A stretch of 64,000 bases of DNA from Morella rubra (lineage: Eukaryota > Streptophyta > Magnoliopsida > Fagales > Myricaceae): contig CM025856.1 of NCBI GenBank assembly GCA_003952965.2, positions 5,417,700 through 5,481,699 of the forward strand, written 5' to 3'. Position 1 is the first letter of the stretch. Each line of letters starts with the position of its first letter. This document shows positions 23,399 through 34,856 of this stretch, piece by piece. The position numbers and the translations under genes are program-made. The notes under the pieces were generated by a model, which did not search any database, had not been told where the DNA came from, and saw only the letters and a list, made by a program, of their open reading frames with translations.

Positions 23399-24798
23399 TT
23401 AACAACGGAAGATGTAAACTGTATAAGAGTAGTAGTGTATAGACGAAATGTCACGAAATGGATAGTTCGGAGCCCAATAATATGTAAGTACTTCAATAGT
23501 AAGTAGATGAAAAGTATATATATCTGAATAAGCATTCAAAGAACAAGTACAAAAACAAGTATAAAATGTTAGAGGACCATCAAGGGTAAACGCATGGAAG
23601 GGAATGCTAGATATAAGAATACGATTCTTTTTAATACTCTGTCGTAATTGCATCATTCTATTTAAAATTTAATAAAAATAGATATAATGAGTGATATTTA
23701 ATATTGTTCATGTGAAATTTTGCATATTTTTGACTTGCAGGTTTTGGTTTTTTTTTTAATTGTTTTGTTGCGTTGAGTCTTTTATTATATAGTCATTCTT
23801 TAATATAAGAAAATATATATGTAATTTCAAACCATTGAACTCTACGATTGAAAAAAAAAAACCATTGAACTCTACAACAGTAATAAATACAATGGTTATC
23901 TGTTTTCAAACTAATCTACCATGAATTTGACAATAGAATTACAGAGGAGGTGGAGGCGACCATTTGACCGTTGATTGATTTAAAGGGTAAAACACATTCT
24001 CTAGGCTTGTTCGTTTCAAAGATATTTTTAAAATTCACATTCAACTACTACCAACTAAATCGAACATATTAAAATTTAGGATGCAGTTAATTATTTTCTA
24101 TTTTTACCCTGACCATACTTATGAAAAATTACCAATATACCCTTCTAGTAGTGCTTTAAAGACATAAATACCAAAGGGTAAAATCAAAATTTGAAAAAAC
24201 ATATGGCCCCACATGTTCAACGCATTAACCACTCGAACATGTGAATAGACGAAATACCCAACTACTTTATCTAATGCTAAGACTTTGGTTGAGGGCGATA
24301 TGGTCATTTCATCCGACCATTAAATATCATGCTACAATTTTTTCCTCCTTCCCCTGCAATACCCTACAGCTTGTCAGTAAGGGTCAATCACTCTTTTGCA
24401 AAAGTTCTTCTCGCATTAGTCGTTTGTCTTTTTTTTATTCTCCTCTCTTTTTTTTTAAATACCTTTCAAATATTTATATTGTAATAAAGAGAAATTTGAA
24501 ATTCGAAATTATAATAAATATTATAAATATAATATATATATTTTTTATATTTTATCTTCTTCACTCAGTCTCAATAAAAATAATCTATAAACAACAAACT
24601 TAAAAATCATAGTTACTTTTTTTACAAGTCAACAACTTTTACATAAATATCAATACAAGTATGATATTATGAAAAAAATTTTAAAATACTTCGAATACTT
24701 AAAAATCTCGTCAAAACCAAGATGTCCAGAGCCTAGCTAACTTGGGCAGAGAACAGCTGTAGTCATACATTGCAGACTTCGACTAAGAAAAAAAAAAA
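23399..24798. other. Intergenic, AT-rich
   Basis: No gene seen. A segment at about 24000-24320 (AAATTACCAATATACCC, GGTCATTTCATCC) reads like decayed MITE sequence of the 'ACTACCxxx' type but has no paired end. Confidence 0.4.
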
Positions 24799-24960
24799 AG
24801 GGAAAAATACATTTTTCACCACGAACTACCATAGGTTTTACACTTTGCACCCCAAACTATCAATTGACATTGCACCCTTAACTACTTTTACACTTTGCAC
24901 CCTTTTATCAAATTTTTAGACTAAAATAACGATAATGTCCTTAACCCATTTTGTATATAT
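24799..24960. mobile_element. Truncated copy of the 22268 MITE family
   Basis: GGGAAAAATACATTTTTCACC followed by ACTTTGCACCCCAAACTATC and CGATAATGTCC matches the left half of the element at 22268-22639. The right half is absent. It is therefore a second, older and truncated member. Confidence 0.7.
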
Positions 24961-26300
24961 TGATTGAAGTGTTTAATTGTAGCTTATTGGGTGAAGTTGC
25001 AAATTGTAAAGTTTTGTCGTTTGTGCATAACAAATTAAAACAAAAAAAAAAAACAAATACATTTACCCTAGATAGCTTTGTGATTAAAAATATAGTTTTT
25101 AAAGAAAAAAATTTCAATGATTATTTTCAGCTGATTTACTAGTGGCCTTTCAAAAATGGCAGAGTGGCGGAGTCCGGCGGCCCAGGCCCTAGAAATTTTC
25201 GAACCCAGAATTTTTTCTTCAAATCTTAAAATAAATAAAAAAATTAATTTTAATATGTTAAGGTTGATAAAAGGAAATTTGGAGAATTAAAAATAAGACT
25301 TAACTTTTCACTCCCAAAAAATAACTGCATGATTTTTGAAAAAAATTACAAAACACTTGTTATAATTTTTGCTGACGCGGCTCAATGTGGTCAGTTTTAA
25401 GAATTTAATTGAAAATTATTTTTAAAAGGAGACCAACCAATTAATGTTTTGTATTATTAAAGCTTATGCATTTATTTTTTAGCGAGGAAAATCTAAAATA
25501 GAGAAAAGTGGTGAATAAGAATTATATAATACAAAAGTCTAATAAAAGAATCTTGACAAACTAAGTCTATCCCACCTTTTGCAAAGTATAATCACTAGGA
25601 AAGCAATTTCGCCATCCCACATATTCTTAGTAGCAAAATCTCTCAGTTTATCATTCTTCTAATTAGCAAAACAATCTACAGAATCCGCAATATGCTAACG
25701 CACAAAGAATGTCAGCTTCGCACAGAAATCTTTCAGATCACTTCTTAATTACAAGTCGCAGTCTACGAAAGAACTCTCCTGGTCTTCAGCTTCAGGAGCC
25801 GGGGCAGCCACTTCTCTTTCCAATCGGGGCAGATATGAACTCCATATCACAACAAAGCCTATCTCATCGAACACCATCATTTCTTCAAAGAAACCCAGAA
25901 ATAAGACCCCCAAATACACAGATTGATGATTTTGGGATATAAAAAGAAAAAATAAAATCCAGACTACAAGGAAACTCAGATTCCTATTTTGCTCAGCAAA
26001 GTCAATTCAACTTATAGTTAGCAATCCTTTTTTCATCCTTTTTGGTACTCCACATCTCTTTTTCCTTTTGGGGATACGCATAATTCACCATGATTTAGAA
26101 CTAAAGCCAAGTAAAAAATATTGCTTTTCAAAAGCTGTTATTTGAAAACCCCTCATTTTTTTAGGAACACAACATTTAAGCTACTCAAGCTTTCCAGGAT
26201 GTAACGATTTAAAGGAGCAAAAAAGCATATGGGAAACTAAAAACATTAAGCATGCACTTGTAAGGGGACTCTCTGCGAATTATTCAATCGCCCAAGATCA
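24961..26300. other. Intergenic; possible hAT end near 25163
   Basis: AGAGTGGCGGAGTCCGGCGG at about 25159-25180 resembles the CAGTGGCGGA terminus of TTF-type hAT elements, but no partner end was found. The plus frame at 25709-25942 (77 codons, Ser and Pro rich) has no family I recognise and no splice context. Confidence 0.35.
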
Positions 26301-26359
26301 ACGATCTGTTAACCCAACACACCCAAATCAGCGCAGACTAAAAATCTGTTAACGATCTG

Positions 26360-26570
26360 ACTCTCTGCGAGTTCTTCGTGCGCATACCAGCTGAGTTTTT
26401 CAGAGTGAAGTTGGGGGTGGTTGAAGAGAACGGACGGAAGTTGCAGAAAAAGCAAGGAGCAGGAAAAAACAGGGAGAGATCTTGACCAGTTCGTGAGTTC
26501 TTCGTGCGCAGTCCAGCCAATTCTTCGTGCGACTTGAGAGCTGAGTTCTTCGTGCGACATTTTCGGGTTG
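26360..26570. repeat. Four dispersed copies of TTCTTCGTGCG
   Basis: The word GAGTTCTTCGTGCG or a one-base variant occurs at about 26369, 26494, 26521 and 26544, with CAGCTGAG or AGCTGAG near two of them. The spacing is irregular. It is the reason a minus-strand frame here shows a repeated HEEL word. The function is unknown. Confidence 0.5.
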
Positions 26571-26691
26571 AAATTCAGAGGTAAGTTACGCAAGACGACA
26601 TTTCTGTCTCGGCGTGCGTGCGTGCGCGCGTGTGTTTTTTAAAATTAGAGGGGCATAACAGTCTTTTAATATTAGGAAGGGTATAACTAGG

Positions 26692-26781
26692 GGTGAATAG
26701 CGGACTAGTCGGAAGCGGAATTTGACATTCTGACATCCGCTCCGCTAACGAGCGGATGGCCAAAATTGACTCCGCTTCTGC
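26692..26781 (+). mobile_element. Probable left end of a hAT-type element entering the gap
   Basis: TAGGGGTGAATAGCGG followed by repeated CCGCT and AGCGG words resembles the left terminus and GC-rich subterminal repeats of plant hAT elements. The rest is hidden by the N run. The expected right end (ATTCACCCCTA) is not in the sequence after the gap. Confidence 0.4.
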
Positions 26782-27781
26782 NNNNNNNNNNNNNNNNNNN
26801 NNNNNNNNNNNNNNNNNNNNNNNNNNNNNNNNNNNNNNNNNNNNNNNNNNNNNNNNNNNNNNNNNNNNNNNNNNNNNNNNNNNNNNNNNNNNNNNNNNNN
26901 NNNNNNNNNNNNNNNNNNNNNNNNNNNNNNNNNNNNNNNNNNNNNNNNNNNNNNNNNNNNNNNNNNNNNNNNNNNNNNNNNNNNNNNNNNNNNNNNNNNN
27001 NNNNNNNNNNNNNNNNNNNNNNNNNNNNNNNNNNNNNNNNNNNNNNNNNNNNNNNNNNNNNNNNNNNNNNNNNNNNNNNNNNNNNNNNNNNNNNNNNNNN
27101 NNNNNNNNNNNNNNNNNNNNNNNNNNNNNNNNNNNNNNNNNNNNNNNNNNNNNNNNNNNNNNNNNNNNNNNNNNNNNNNNNNNNNNNNNNNNNNNNNNNN
27201 NNNNNNNNNNNNNNNNNNNNNNNNNNNNNNNNNNNNNNNNNNNNNNNNNNNNNNNNNNNNNNNNNNNNNNNNNNNNNNNNNNNNNNNNNNNNNNNNNNNN
27301 NNNNNNNNNNNNNNNNNNNNNNNNNNNNNNNNNNNNNNNNNNNNNNNNNNNNNNNNNNNNNNNNNNNNNNNNNNNNNNNNNNNNNNNNNNNNNNNNNNNN
27401 NNNNNNNNNNNNNNNNNNNNNNNNNNNNNNNNNNNNNNNNNNNNNNNNNNNNNNNNNNNNNNNNNNNNNNNNNNNNNNNNNNNNNNNNNNNNNNNNNNNN
27501 NNNNNNNNNNNNNNNNNNNNNNNNNNNNNNNNNNNNNNNNNNNNNNNNNNNNNNNNNNNNNNNNNNNNNNNNNNNNNNNNNNNNNNNNNNNNNNNNNNNN
27601 NNNNNNNNNNNNNNNNNNNNNNNNNNNNNNNNNNNNNNNNNNNNNNNNNNNNNNNNNNNNNNNNNNNNNNNNNNNNNNNNNNNNNNNNNNNNNNNNNNNN
27701 NNNNNNNNNNNNNNNNNNNNNNNNNNNNNNNNNNNNNNNNNNNNNNNNNNNNNNNNNNNNNNNNNNNNNNNNNNNNNNNNN
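26782..27781. other. Assembly gap of exactly 1000 N
   Basis: A run of exactly 1000 unknown bases, the length scaffolding software commonly uses for a gap of unknown size. Any long open frame reported across it is meaningless. Confidence 1.
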
Positions 27782-30309
27782 GCCAGAGGGTTGTGTTGTA
27801 TATGTGATACAAGGTAGATGTATAATGTTACACACATAACAGCAAACAACTAGAGGCTGGACAGATTTATAAGCAAGCATTTGGAGATCGCTAATTTTAC
27901 TCAACTGAGACTGACATTGTTATATTTAGTTTTTAGTGAATAAGAATCACATGTTAGCATTGTCTGCTCCGATAATGAATTAAATTTTTCCCATTGTATG
28001 TGCTTTTGTTAGAACTGGTGCATCTTTATCATAATGACATGACATAATTTAACTCTCTCAAAGCTCCAAGAAGCATACAATTTAAAGTTTTGATTTTTAG
28101 TTTATTTATATTTTATTTTTATTTTTTGCTCTTGTCAGATTTAATAATATAATATGCATTTCTCTTTGAATAAGGTGCAAAACTTCCTCGCTCAATTATT
28201 CATTACGTGAATGTTTATGAGTATACTCCAGATTTGATGATTGGGTTGAATTTTCAGTGTTTTGGATTGCAAATTTACTCGCTTATTGCTTTCCCTTATT
28301 TTCCTGCATGGCATGCTCGTGTGAGTCAAATCTCTCATGAGTTACAAAATGTTCCTGTGAGAATACCTTCTAACTCAAATATAGCTTTGAAGAATAGAAA
28401 TTTTTTGTACACCTCAGCTTGCTTAGATTTTTCTCTCATTTATGGCAATAACCTTTAGTCGAAGCTGGTAAGTGTTGAAATGTCTTCCTTCCTTTCTCAT
28501 CCTGATTAACAAATTATGTGTAAGAGCAGTTTTAATACAATTTCGTGAATTCTATCGATACATCTCGTGACACGCGTTATTAAGGTTCGAGAAGTGTGCT
28601 TTTTTTGAGAACAATATGTGTATATTGTGACGCTAATAATTCCAATTGCTCTTATAGAACTAATCAGATTTTTCGAGAATCAAATATGTAGACCTTGTGT
28701 ATTATGAATACGTTTTTCTAGCTGTCTATAGTGCGTCAGTATATCAAAGGCATTTTGTCGCTATTATCTTTTGTCTCTTTTTGAGTCTCTTGTGGAAGGC
28801 TGAGGCTGGTAGCACAGACCGTTTAGTATTTTCGGACATGACTCTTGTGGTGGCGTCTAAATGGCTCGGCTTCGGGTAGAAATTTTCTCAAACTGTACAG
28901 ACCTCAATAAGAGTGTGATATTTGTTAGATTTCCTTCATCTTCTATAACGATTGTGAAACTTCTAGTGTTTTTGAAAAACCCCAGGTTAAATGGATAAAG
29001 AAAATAATCAAGGAAGAGATATATATAGTGTTGAATCTTGGTCTTTGTTGGATACTCGAGGTAATTCCATTATAAATATGTATAAGAGATTAGCCCTGTT
29101 CACGAAATTTTCAGTAAGCCTTTTGAGTTTCTCTCCGTATAATATTTAAAAAGCTCCCATGCGTTCTGCTTTCGTGTAATTTTATTTAGCATAGTGTTTA
29201 AAATTTCTTGCAGACTCAAAGTTTCCGTTGCTTTCTTGTTAATTTTTCCTTCAGTTCGTTGATGGCTAGCTACCAGAATAGGATTTTATAATATTAAAAT
29301 AATTGTGCTATATCTGGAATTTCTTTCAATTGTTTCCCTAGAAAATGCTCTAAAATCAGTTCTGTTGAATGGTAGACTCACAATACTTTTTTATATGGCA
29401 TTTTTGGTAGGCCAAGTAGAACAAGGATAATACGGTTAGTGAAAAATCTCGAAATATTGCTCGTATTGATAGCTCTCTCAGATATTAATTTATTTAGAAT
29501 TTATCGTCTGACTCTTCTAATATTGTATTTTTCTTCTCTCCTTTCTCAAACATTTGTTTCTGTCAAATAAAGCCAATATGAATTAAGAGCGAGTGGATAA
29601 ATGTTACTGGTGGAGAGTTCGCCTTTAGTCGATCTCTTTGGGCGTGGATTCAGATAAATTTTAAGTAAATTTTATTGTTTGTGGAATGTATTTGTTGTTG
29701 GTATTAATAATCGTCAAAAGGCCAGAATGTTAATACGTCGTTCCGTTCTTTTGTTGCTTAATCTGCTGGTGCTTATTACTGTGTCTTTGAGTTTAGAAAA
29801 CTGTGTTTCTTTTTCTAACGGTACGTAGACATCTTTGGTGATGTCGAGGCTCTAATAAGTGTTTAGTTCCCCCAAAGTGAGTGAGTGGGAGTGGATAATG
29901 ATGAGTGAGGTTAGTTGTTTTGTGTGTTCTTTCTTTGCTTGTTGTGTGTGTCGTTTCGATTTAAGGTCCTGTGATCACCTGTTTGTTTGTTTGGTGGTAC
30001 CTCGGTGGTGGTGTTGTTGTGTTTTGTGTCGGTTATATACCTTTTTGTTGTTTCTGTGTTATTTGTACTATGTTTTGGGCCACCCGTTTTCTTACGGTTC
30101 GACCGCTTGGGTGTGCCTATGAGCTTTTGTTTTTCGGCTGCCTGTGTTTGATAGGTTCTGAGCAAAATTTCTCCTTCTTATGCGGTAGGATTTTGTGCTG
30201 CATATGAATCTGTTGTGTTTGTGTGTTGTTGTTTTTTGGTGGCTAGTGTAACCTCTCACTGTGTGAGCTTGGCTTCGGGCGTTATTCACCGCTTCCCCTT
30301 TTTTTTTTT
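27782..30309. other. Feature-poor sequence after the gap
   Basis: No gene, transposon end or repeat that I can support. A plus frame at 28207-28458 (83 codons) has no recognisable domain. The T/G-rich stretch at 29840-30280 gives several meaningless frames. In texture it resembles the odd block at 42-55 kb. Confidence 0.4.
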
Positions 30310-31167
30310 TTTTTTATGCATATCAAAACGGCACCGTTTCTTTTAGTGACTTTAAGCCTAACCTAACCCTACCTTTCTCCTTCGCTCAATCACTCGGCCT
30401 CTCTCCTTCAGTCGCACGCTCTCTTCTCGCACGCCTCTCTCCTTCAGTCGAGCCTCTCTCCTTCAGTCGCACACAGTACTCACACCCCCCCTTTGCAGCA
30501 GGCAGCAAGCAACGAAGCTCTCTCTTCCCCAGCAACTCTATCGACTATCGCTCTCTCTCTCTCTCCCCAATTTTCTTACGATTTGATATTATATTTGCGT
30601 TTTGGTTGAGATTTGCTGGGTTTGAGGATTTGATTGATTTTGAAAGCTTTTCAAATATGTGGAGATTTTCTTGCGATTTGGTATTGATTATAGGGGTTGT
30701 AATTTTGGAATTTTTTTCGGCTATTTATGAGATTTCAGATTTGGAAATTTTTTGGAAAGCTTTTCAAATCTGTGGCGTTTTTCAAGCGAATGTCGATGTG
30801 TAGAATCTGTGTTGTAATTTTGGAAATTTTTTTTAGGTTGTTTCCGATTTGGTTGAGATTTCAGATTTGAAATTTTTTTTTGAATTTGGATTCGATTTGG
30901 TTACAGATTGAATTTCGATTTGGTATTGATTATAGATTTGGATTTCAATCTGGTATTGATTATAGATTTCGATTTGGCAGCCATTTTTTTTGTGATCTTC
31001 GGTGTAGGGCGTTAACCGCTACCGCCACCATCGAAACCGCCACCGTTAGGTGCCGGTTTCCTCTCTTCACGGTGGCAGGGGCGGTATCTATTTTTAGACA
31101 ACGGCTAGCGGTGGCGGTGGCGGTGGAAGGCAAAACCGCCACCGCCACCGCTTATGCACAGCCCTAG
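30310..31167. mobile_element. hAT-type remnant with right end at 31167
   Basis: The stretch ends in GTTATCTAT-like sequence, then GCGGTGGCGGTGGCGG, CCGCCACCGCCACC and finally ATGCACAGCCCTA. The terminus is of the TAGGGCTGTGCA type and belongs with the end at 4942 and the element at 20204. Upstream lie AAAACGGCACCGTTT (about 30326), a CT-rich leader with repeated TCTCCTTCAGTCG, and repeated GATTTGGTATTGATTATAG words. The left terminus was not found. Confidence 0.5.
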
Positions 31168-31182
31168 CGTTCAGGAAATTTG

Positions 31183-32960
31183 AGAGTTTCGCAGTTGTAA
31201 CGTAGACGAAGATTTAAGCGGAAGTCATTTCTCCTTTGTTGCGGTTAAAACGGCATCGGTTGCTTTTTCATTGTCTAGGCATCCAAAACCACGTCGTTTT
31301 TAAAACCCGCGTGAGACTCAAACGAAAGCCCAAAAACTCATTTCAGCCCGCGTCAGTCTGGTCTCTGGAGCTTCCATGATACGTAAAACGCTGCCCTTGC
31401 CGTTGCCAGCTCTGCCGTCAGCGCATCCAAAACAACGCCGTTTTATGATTTATTTTTCATCAACAAAACAGCGGCGTTTTAGGTTTCTACCGCATTGAGT
31501 TTCCCTCAAGACCGCTTCTGCGCTACGGCTATTTTTACCTTCGCGTGTATATTTACAACTGGCCCTCCATGCTAGGGGCAAGGGCAAATGAAAGATCAGC
31601 GAGCAGGTTTGTTTACAGGAAGGAAAAATCCCGCTCACTATCAAACATGCTTTGCTACGAAGAGATAAACTCTCTTTCTCGTTTCTCCTCTTCCCTTTCA
31701 CTTCAAAAGGTTCTTGTTCTTGTTCTTGCTTTGAAATCTTGAAACCATGACAGACGTCTTGCTCAACTACGTCAAGGAAATGTTCGTCTCGGGAAAACTG
31801 AGAGATGCCTTCGACGTTGCTAGTTTGGCCAAGTTTCTTGATCCCTACTTCGGTAGTGTCGACAGGTGTTACGCAGCCTACCGGATTCACTGCGTGGGCT
31901 CCAAGAAAAACAGGTCCGGGCACAACGATCCCTATGCTGTTGTTCTCGGCTTCAAGGCCGATCCATCTCTCAAGGTCGACGCGATCACGGACGCCTTCTT
32001 GATCTCTTACTCCCTTTCTGCCCCGACTGTTTCTCCATGCACAGAATATTGCCTTGACAAAGTTGCACAATGAAATAATCTGTACAAGGAGGAAGCAGTC
32101 TATGCGAATAAGAGATGCAGTCTTAACGGGGCGAATGGGAATCCGTGATTTCCTTAACAAAGTTGGTGCATCCGGAGTTCCGGACGTGTTTTTCTCACCT
32201 GCAGCGAATGGTGCTTTCTGCTTGATCACCTGGGTAGGCTGGGTAGCTAGATTGGATCTGATCAGCCCCTTTGATCTTGGACTTTTTTTTAATATAATTT
32301 TTTTATTGATATACGGAGAAACTTCATTATCGACATGTTGAAGGATCGATCGATCGACATGATTAGGGTTCACATGCTGTGCTGATCAAAGGGAAAGAAA
32401 ATATTAAGATTCATACCTCTTGAATTGAAGACAGTACTACTCTCTTTTTTCTTTTTTTGTGTAGGATGGTTATGATTAGGGTTTGACGGAAAAAGACTTC
32501 AAGATTCATGGAGGATTCTGTTTCTTTTTATTTTTTTTGGTAAGCTAGATCTTTCTTTTCTTTTCTTTTTTGTTAGGGTTTGACGGAAAAAGACTTGAAG
32601 ATTGATGTTAGGGTATTGTTTCTTGTTTTGTGCTAAGTCTCGGAATACACATCTACGATTTTTATTAATTGTTTAATATATTCCTTTCATGTTCTTTAAC
32701 TATTGTTAGCTAGATCTGCAATTTTTGATTTCGTGCATGGTGTTTATATCAGAGATCATCGAATTTTCTCTCATCATGCATCCATTGATTGTTTCTCTTG
32801 GAAAGTTCTAGAGCCGTATTAATTGGTTTCTGCATGGCTTGCCATGGCAATGGGTTGGGGGTTTGAGAAATTGGGTGAAATGACAAAAATAAATCTACAA
32901 CTTTTCTTACAACTCTTACTTTTGAATCACAAAGAGTATCAAAATTAAAACATGATATCC
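31183..32960 (+). repeat. Tandem repeat unit, copy A
   Basis: First of three repeats of a J-domain gene with its promoter and 3' flank. It shares upstream words with copy B (TTTCTCCTTTGTTGCGGTTA, CAAAACAACGCCGTTTTATG) and shares downstream words with copy C (TTGTTAGGGTTTGAC, GGAATACACATCTACGAT, GAGAGTTTTTTCTT). Its far end is set where A-C similarity fades. Confidence 0.8.
31747..32260 (+). pseudogene. J-domain protein, copy A, damaged
   Basis: The first 84 codons from the ATG at 31747 match copy B closely (MTDVLLNYVKEMFVSGKLRD against MTDDLLDYAKEKFIAGKLKD), with one extra codon in DPYAVVLG. After TDAF at 31998 about 150 bp of unrelated sequence follows and brings in a stop at 32073. Homology resumes near 32154 with GTTGGTGCATCC, but the HPD triad that J domains need to stimulate Hsp70 is broken there and the frame differs. 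A truncated 108-residue product is possible but would lack a working J domain. Confidence 0.8.
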
Positions 32961-34317
32961 GTTTCAAAATATGAGAGTTTTTTCTTATATTTTGAATTCT
33001 TTTATACTCTTTCTTGTTTATATCTAGTTTGGATTATGCTCTGTGAGCATCTTATATATTTTGGGGCAAATATCTCTTGGAATATCAAAGTACATATACC
33101 ATTTTAAACAAATACATAACAGCAATCTCCATAAAACTAATTGCACATTACAAGAAATTGAAAGAGGACAAAGCAGCAACCATAGAGCAGCTAGCAAATA
33201 ACAAAAATAAATAAAAACCCCACAGCACAGCAGTAGAATCACAGCAAATTCGCAGCAGCAGCAAAGCAGACCAGCAACCCTCTTGAATAAACTAACAAAT
33301 ACTTCCTGCACCGGCTTCATCTGCATGCAGCAACCCTCTTGTCTCCATGGGGATAATTCAATGAAACATAATAATCAATGTCTTTCGCCCCAACTTCCTG
33401 ACCAAACAAGTCAGGAGCAGCTGTATCTTCTTGTGTCATCCCTGGACATAGGGCAATCCAAACCAATGGAACCACGTTTTCCCAACTCTGGGGAACCTTC
33501 CTAGTCTCTGATTTTCAAGAAAATTGCGAACGTGAAATGTGAAGTTTCTTAGTTTGCGAAGCAGTTCCATAAAACTCTAGAGCTTGGATCCATGCATGTG
33601 CAAGTTTAAAAATGAGTAAAAACAACAAACAAAAACAAAACAACCCAGAACAATTTCGAAGCAAAACAATGGATTTGATACCCATATACACAAACATAGA
33701 CTAGATACGGCTAGTGTGAATCTGTCGGTTCTTTTTTTTTTTTTTTTTAACGCATTAAGGCATGGTTCCAGAGCTATGAATTCTATGCTAGCTCTACATC
33801 ATTCATAGCTATATTGCTCCAAATGCTGAAAGAACCTAGAACAACGAGGCCCAATATGCGCCAATTATTTGTCATGAAATTTGTCACCAAAGCATTGATT
33901 AATCCAAAATAAATGCAAATTATGCAACCAATACCTGGCCAACAACATTGAGCTTGACATCTAAATATTATTTACTCCACAGAGCAACAGAAGTTCAATA
34001 TTATACCTGGAACATCTCCTTCAATACGAAAGATCAAGGCTCACTTTTGAGCTCTTATAGAGCAATTAAAATTGACCCCAGACCCACACCACCCTCAGTA
34101 CTGAGAAGATCTTTATAGTTGGAGAAGTATAATCTGTTTTAACTGACGGTAAAGAAAATCGCCCAGTACAGCTAATGATAATGGAATTTGAAACCCCGCA
34201 TCACCCAGTACAGCTAATGATTTGCACGAAATTAATCAAACACTTCTTCAAACGGATAGAGAAATACCTTGAGATGTAGAAAGGCGCAGGATCAAAACAA
34301 CTGAGAAAATCTGACAG
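32961..34317. other. Spacer between copies A and B
   Basis: No gene supported. The stretch 33080-33300 is rich in AGCAGC and ACAGCA words, giving a cysteine-rich minus frame that looks like a composition effect. The 33300-33510 minus strand reads like a decayed coding fragment but I cannot assign it. A poly(T) run lies at about 33731-33749. Confidence 0.4.
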
Positions 34318-34662
34318 TATCGCAGACGTAACGGAGAGGAAGAGTTGAGAGGAATTCATTTCTCCTTTGTTGCGGTTAAACGGCATCGCTTGCTTTTTCA
34401 TTGTCTAGCAAAACCACGTCGTTTTCAAAACCCGTGTGAGACTCAAACCAAAACCCAAAACTCAATTTCAGCCCGTGTCATTCTGGATTCTGGAGCTTGC
34501 ATGATAAATAAAATGCTGCCCTCGTCGTTGCCAGCTCTGCGCATCCAAAACAACGCCGTTTTATGATTTATTTTTCATCAACAAAACAACGGCGTTTTAG
34601 GTTTCTACTGCATTGAGTTTCACTGACCGCCTTTGCGCAACGGCTATTTTTATTTTCGTGTG

Positions 34663-34673
34663 TATATATATAT
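34663..34673 (+). promoter_or_regulatory. TATA box of J-domain gene B
   Basis: TATATATATAT lies 184 bp before the start codon, after CGGCTATTTTTATTTTCGTG. Copy A has GTATATTTAC and copy C has ATATATATAC at the equivalent place, so this element is shared by all three repeats. Confidence 0.5.
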
Positions 34674-34856
34674 GCAACTGGCCCTCCTAGCTAGGGTTTT
34701 AGCAAATGAAAGATTAGCCAGTCAGTTTACGCGCGGAAAGGAAAAATCCCGCTCGCTCTCAAACACGCTTTGCTACGAAGAAAGAAACTCTCATTCTTGT
34801 TTCTCTCCCACTTTTACTTAGCAAGGTTCTTGTTCTTGCGTTCAGATCTTGAAACC

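Noticed and set aside
26575-27904. Five long open frames (350-424 codons) on both strands
   Set aside because: They consist almost entirely of N translated as X across the 1000-base gap.
29859-30207. Several Cys/Val/Phe-rich frames
   Set aside because: They come from one T/G-rich stretch read in different frames; no start context or homology.
31450-32373. 307-codon minus frame antisense to J-gene copy A
   Set aside because: It is the shadow of the J-domain coding strand; copy B, which is intact, has no equivalent long antisense frame.
33024-33326. Cysteine- and leucine-rich minus frame resembling a small membrane protein
   Set aside because: The DNA is a loose AGCAGC/ACAGCA repeat; the composition explains the residues.
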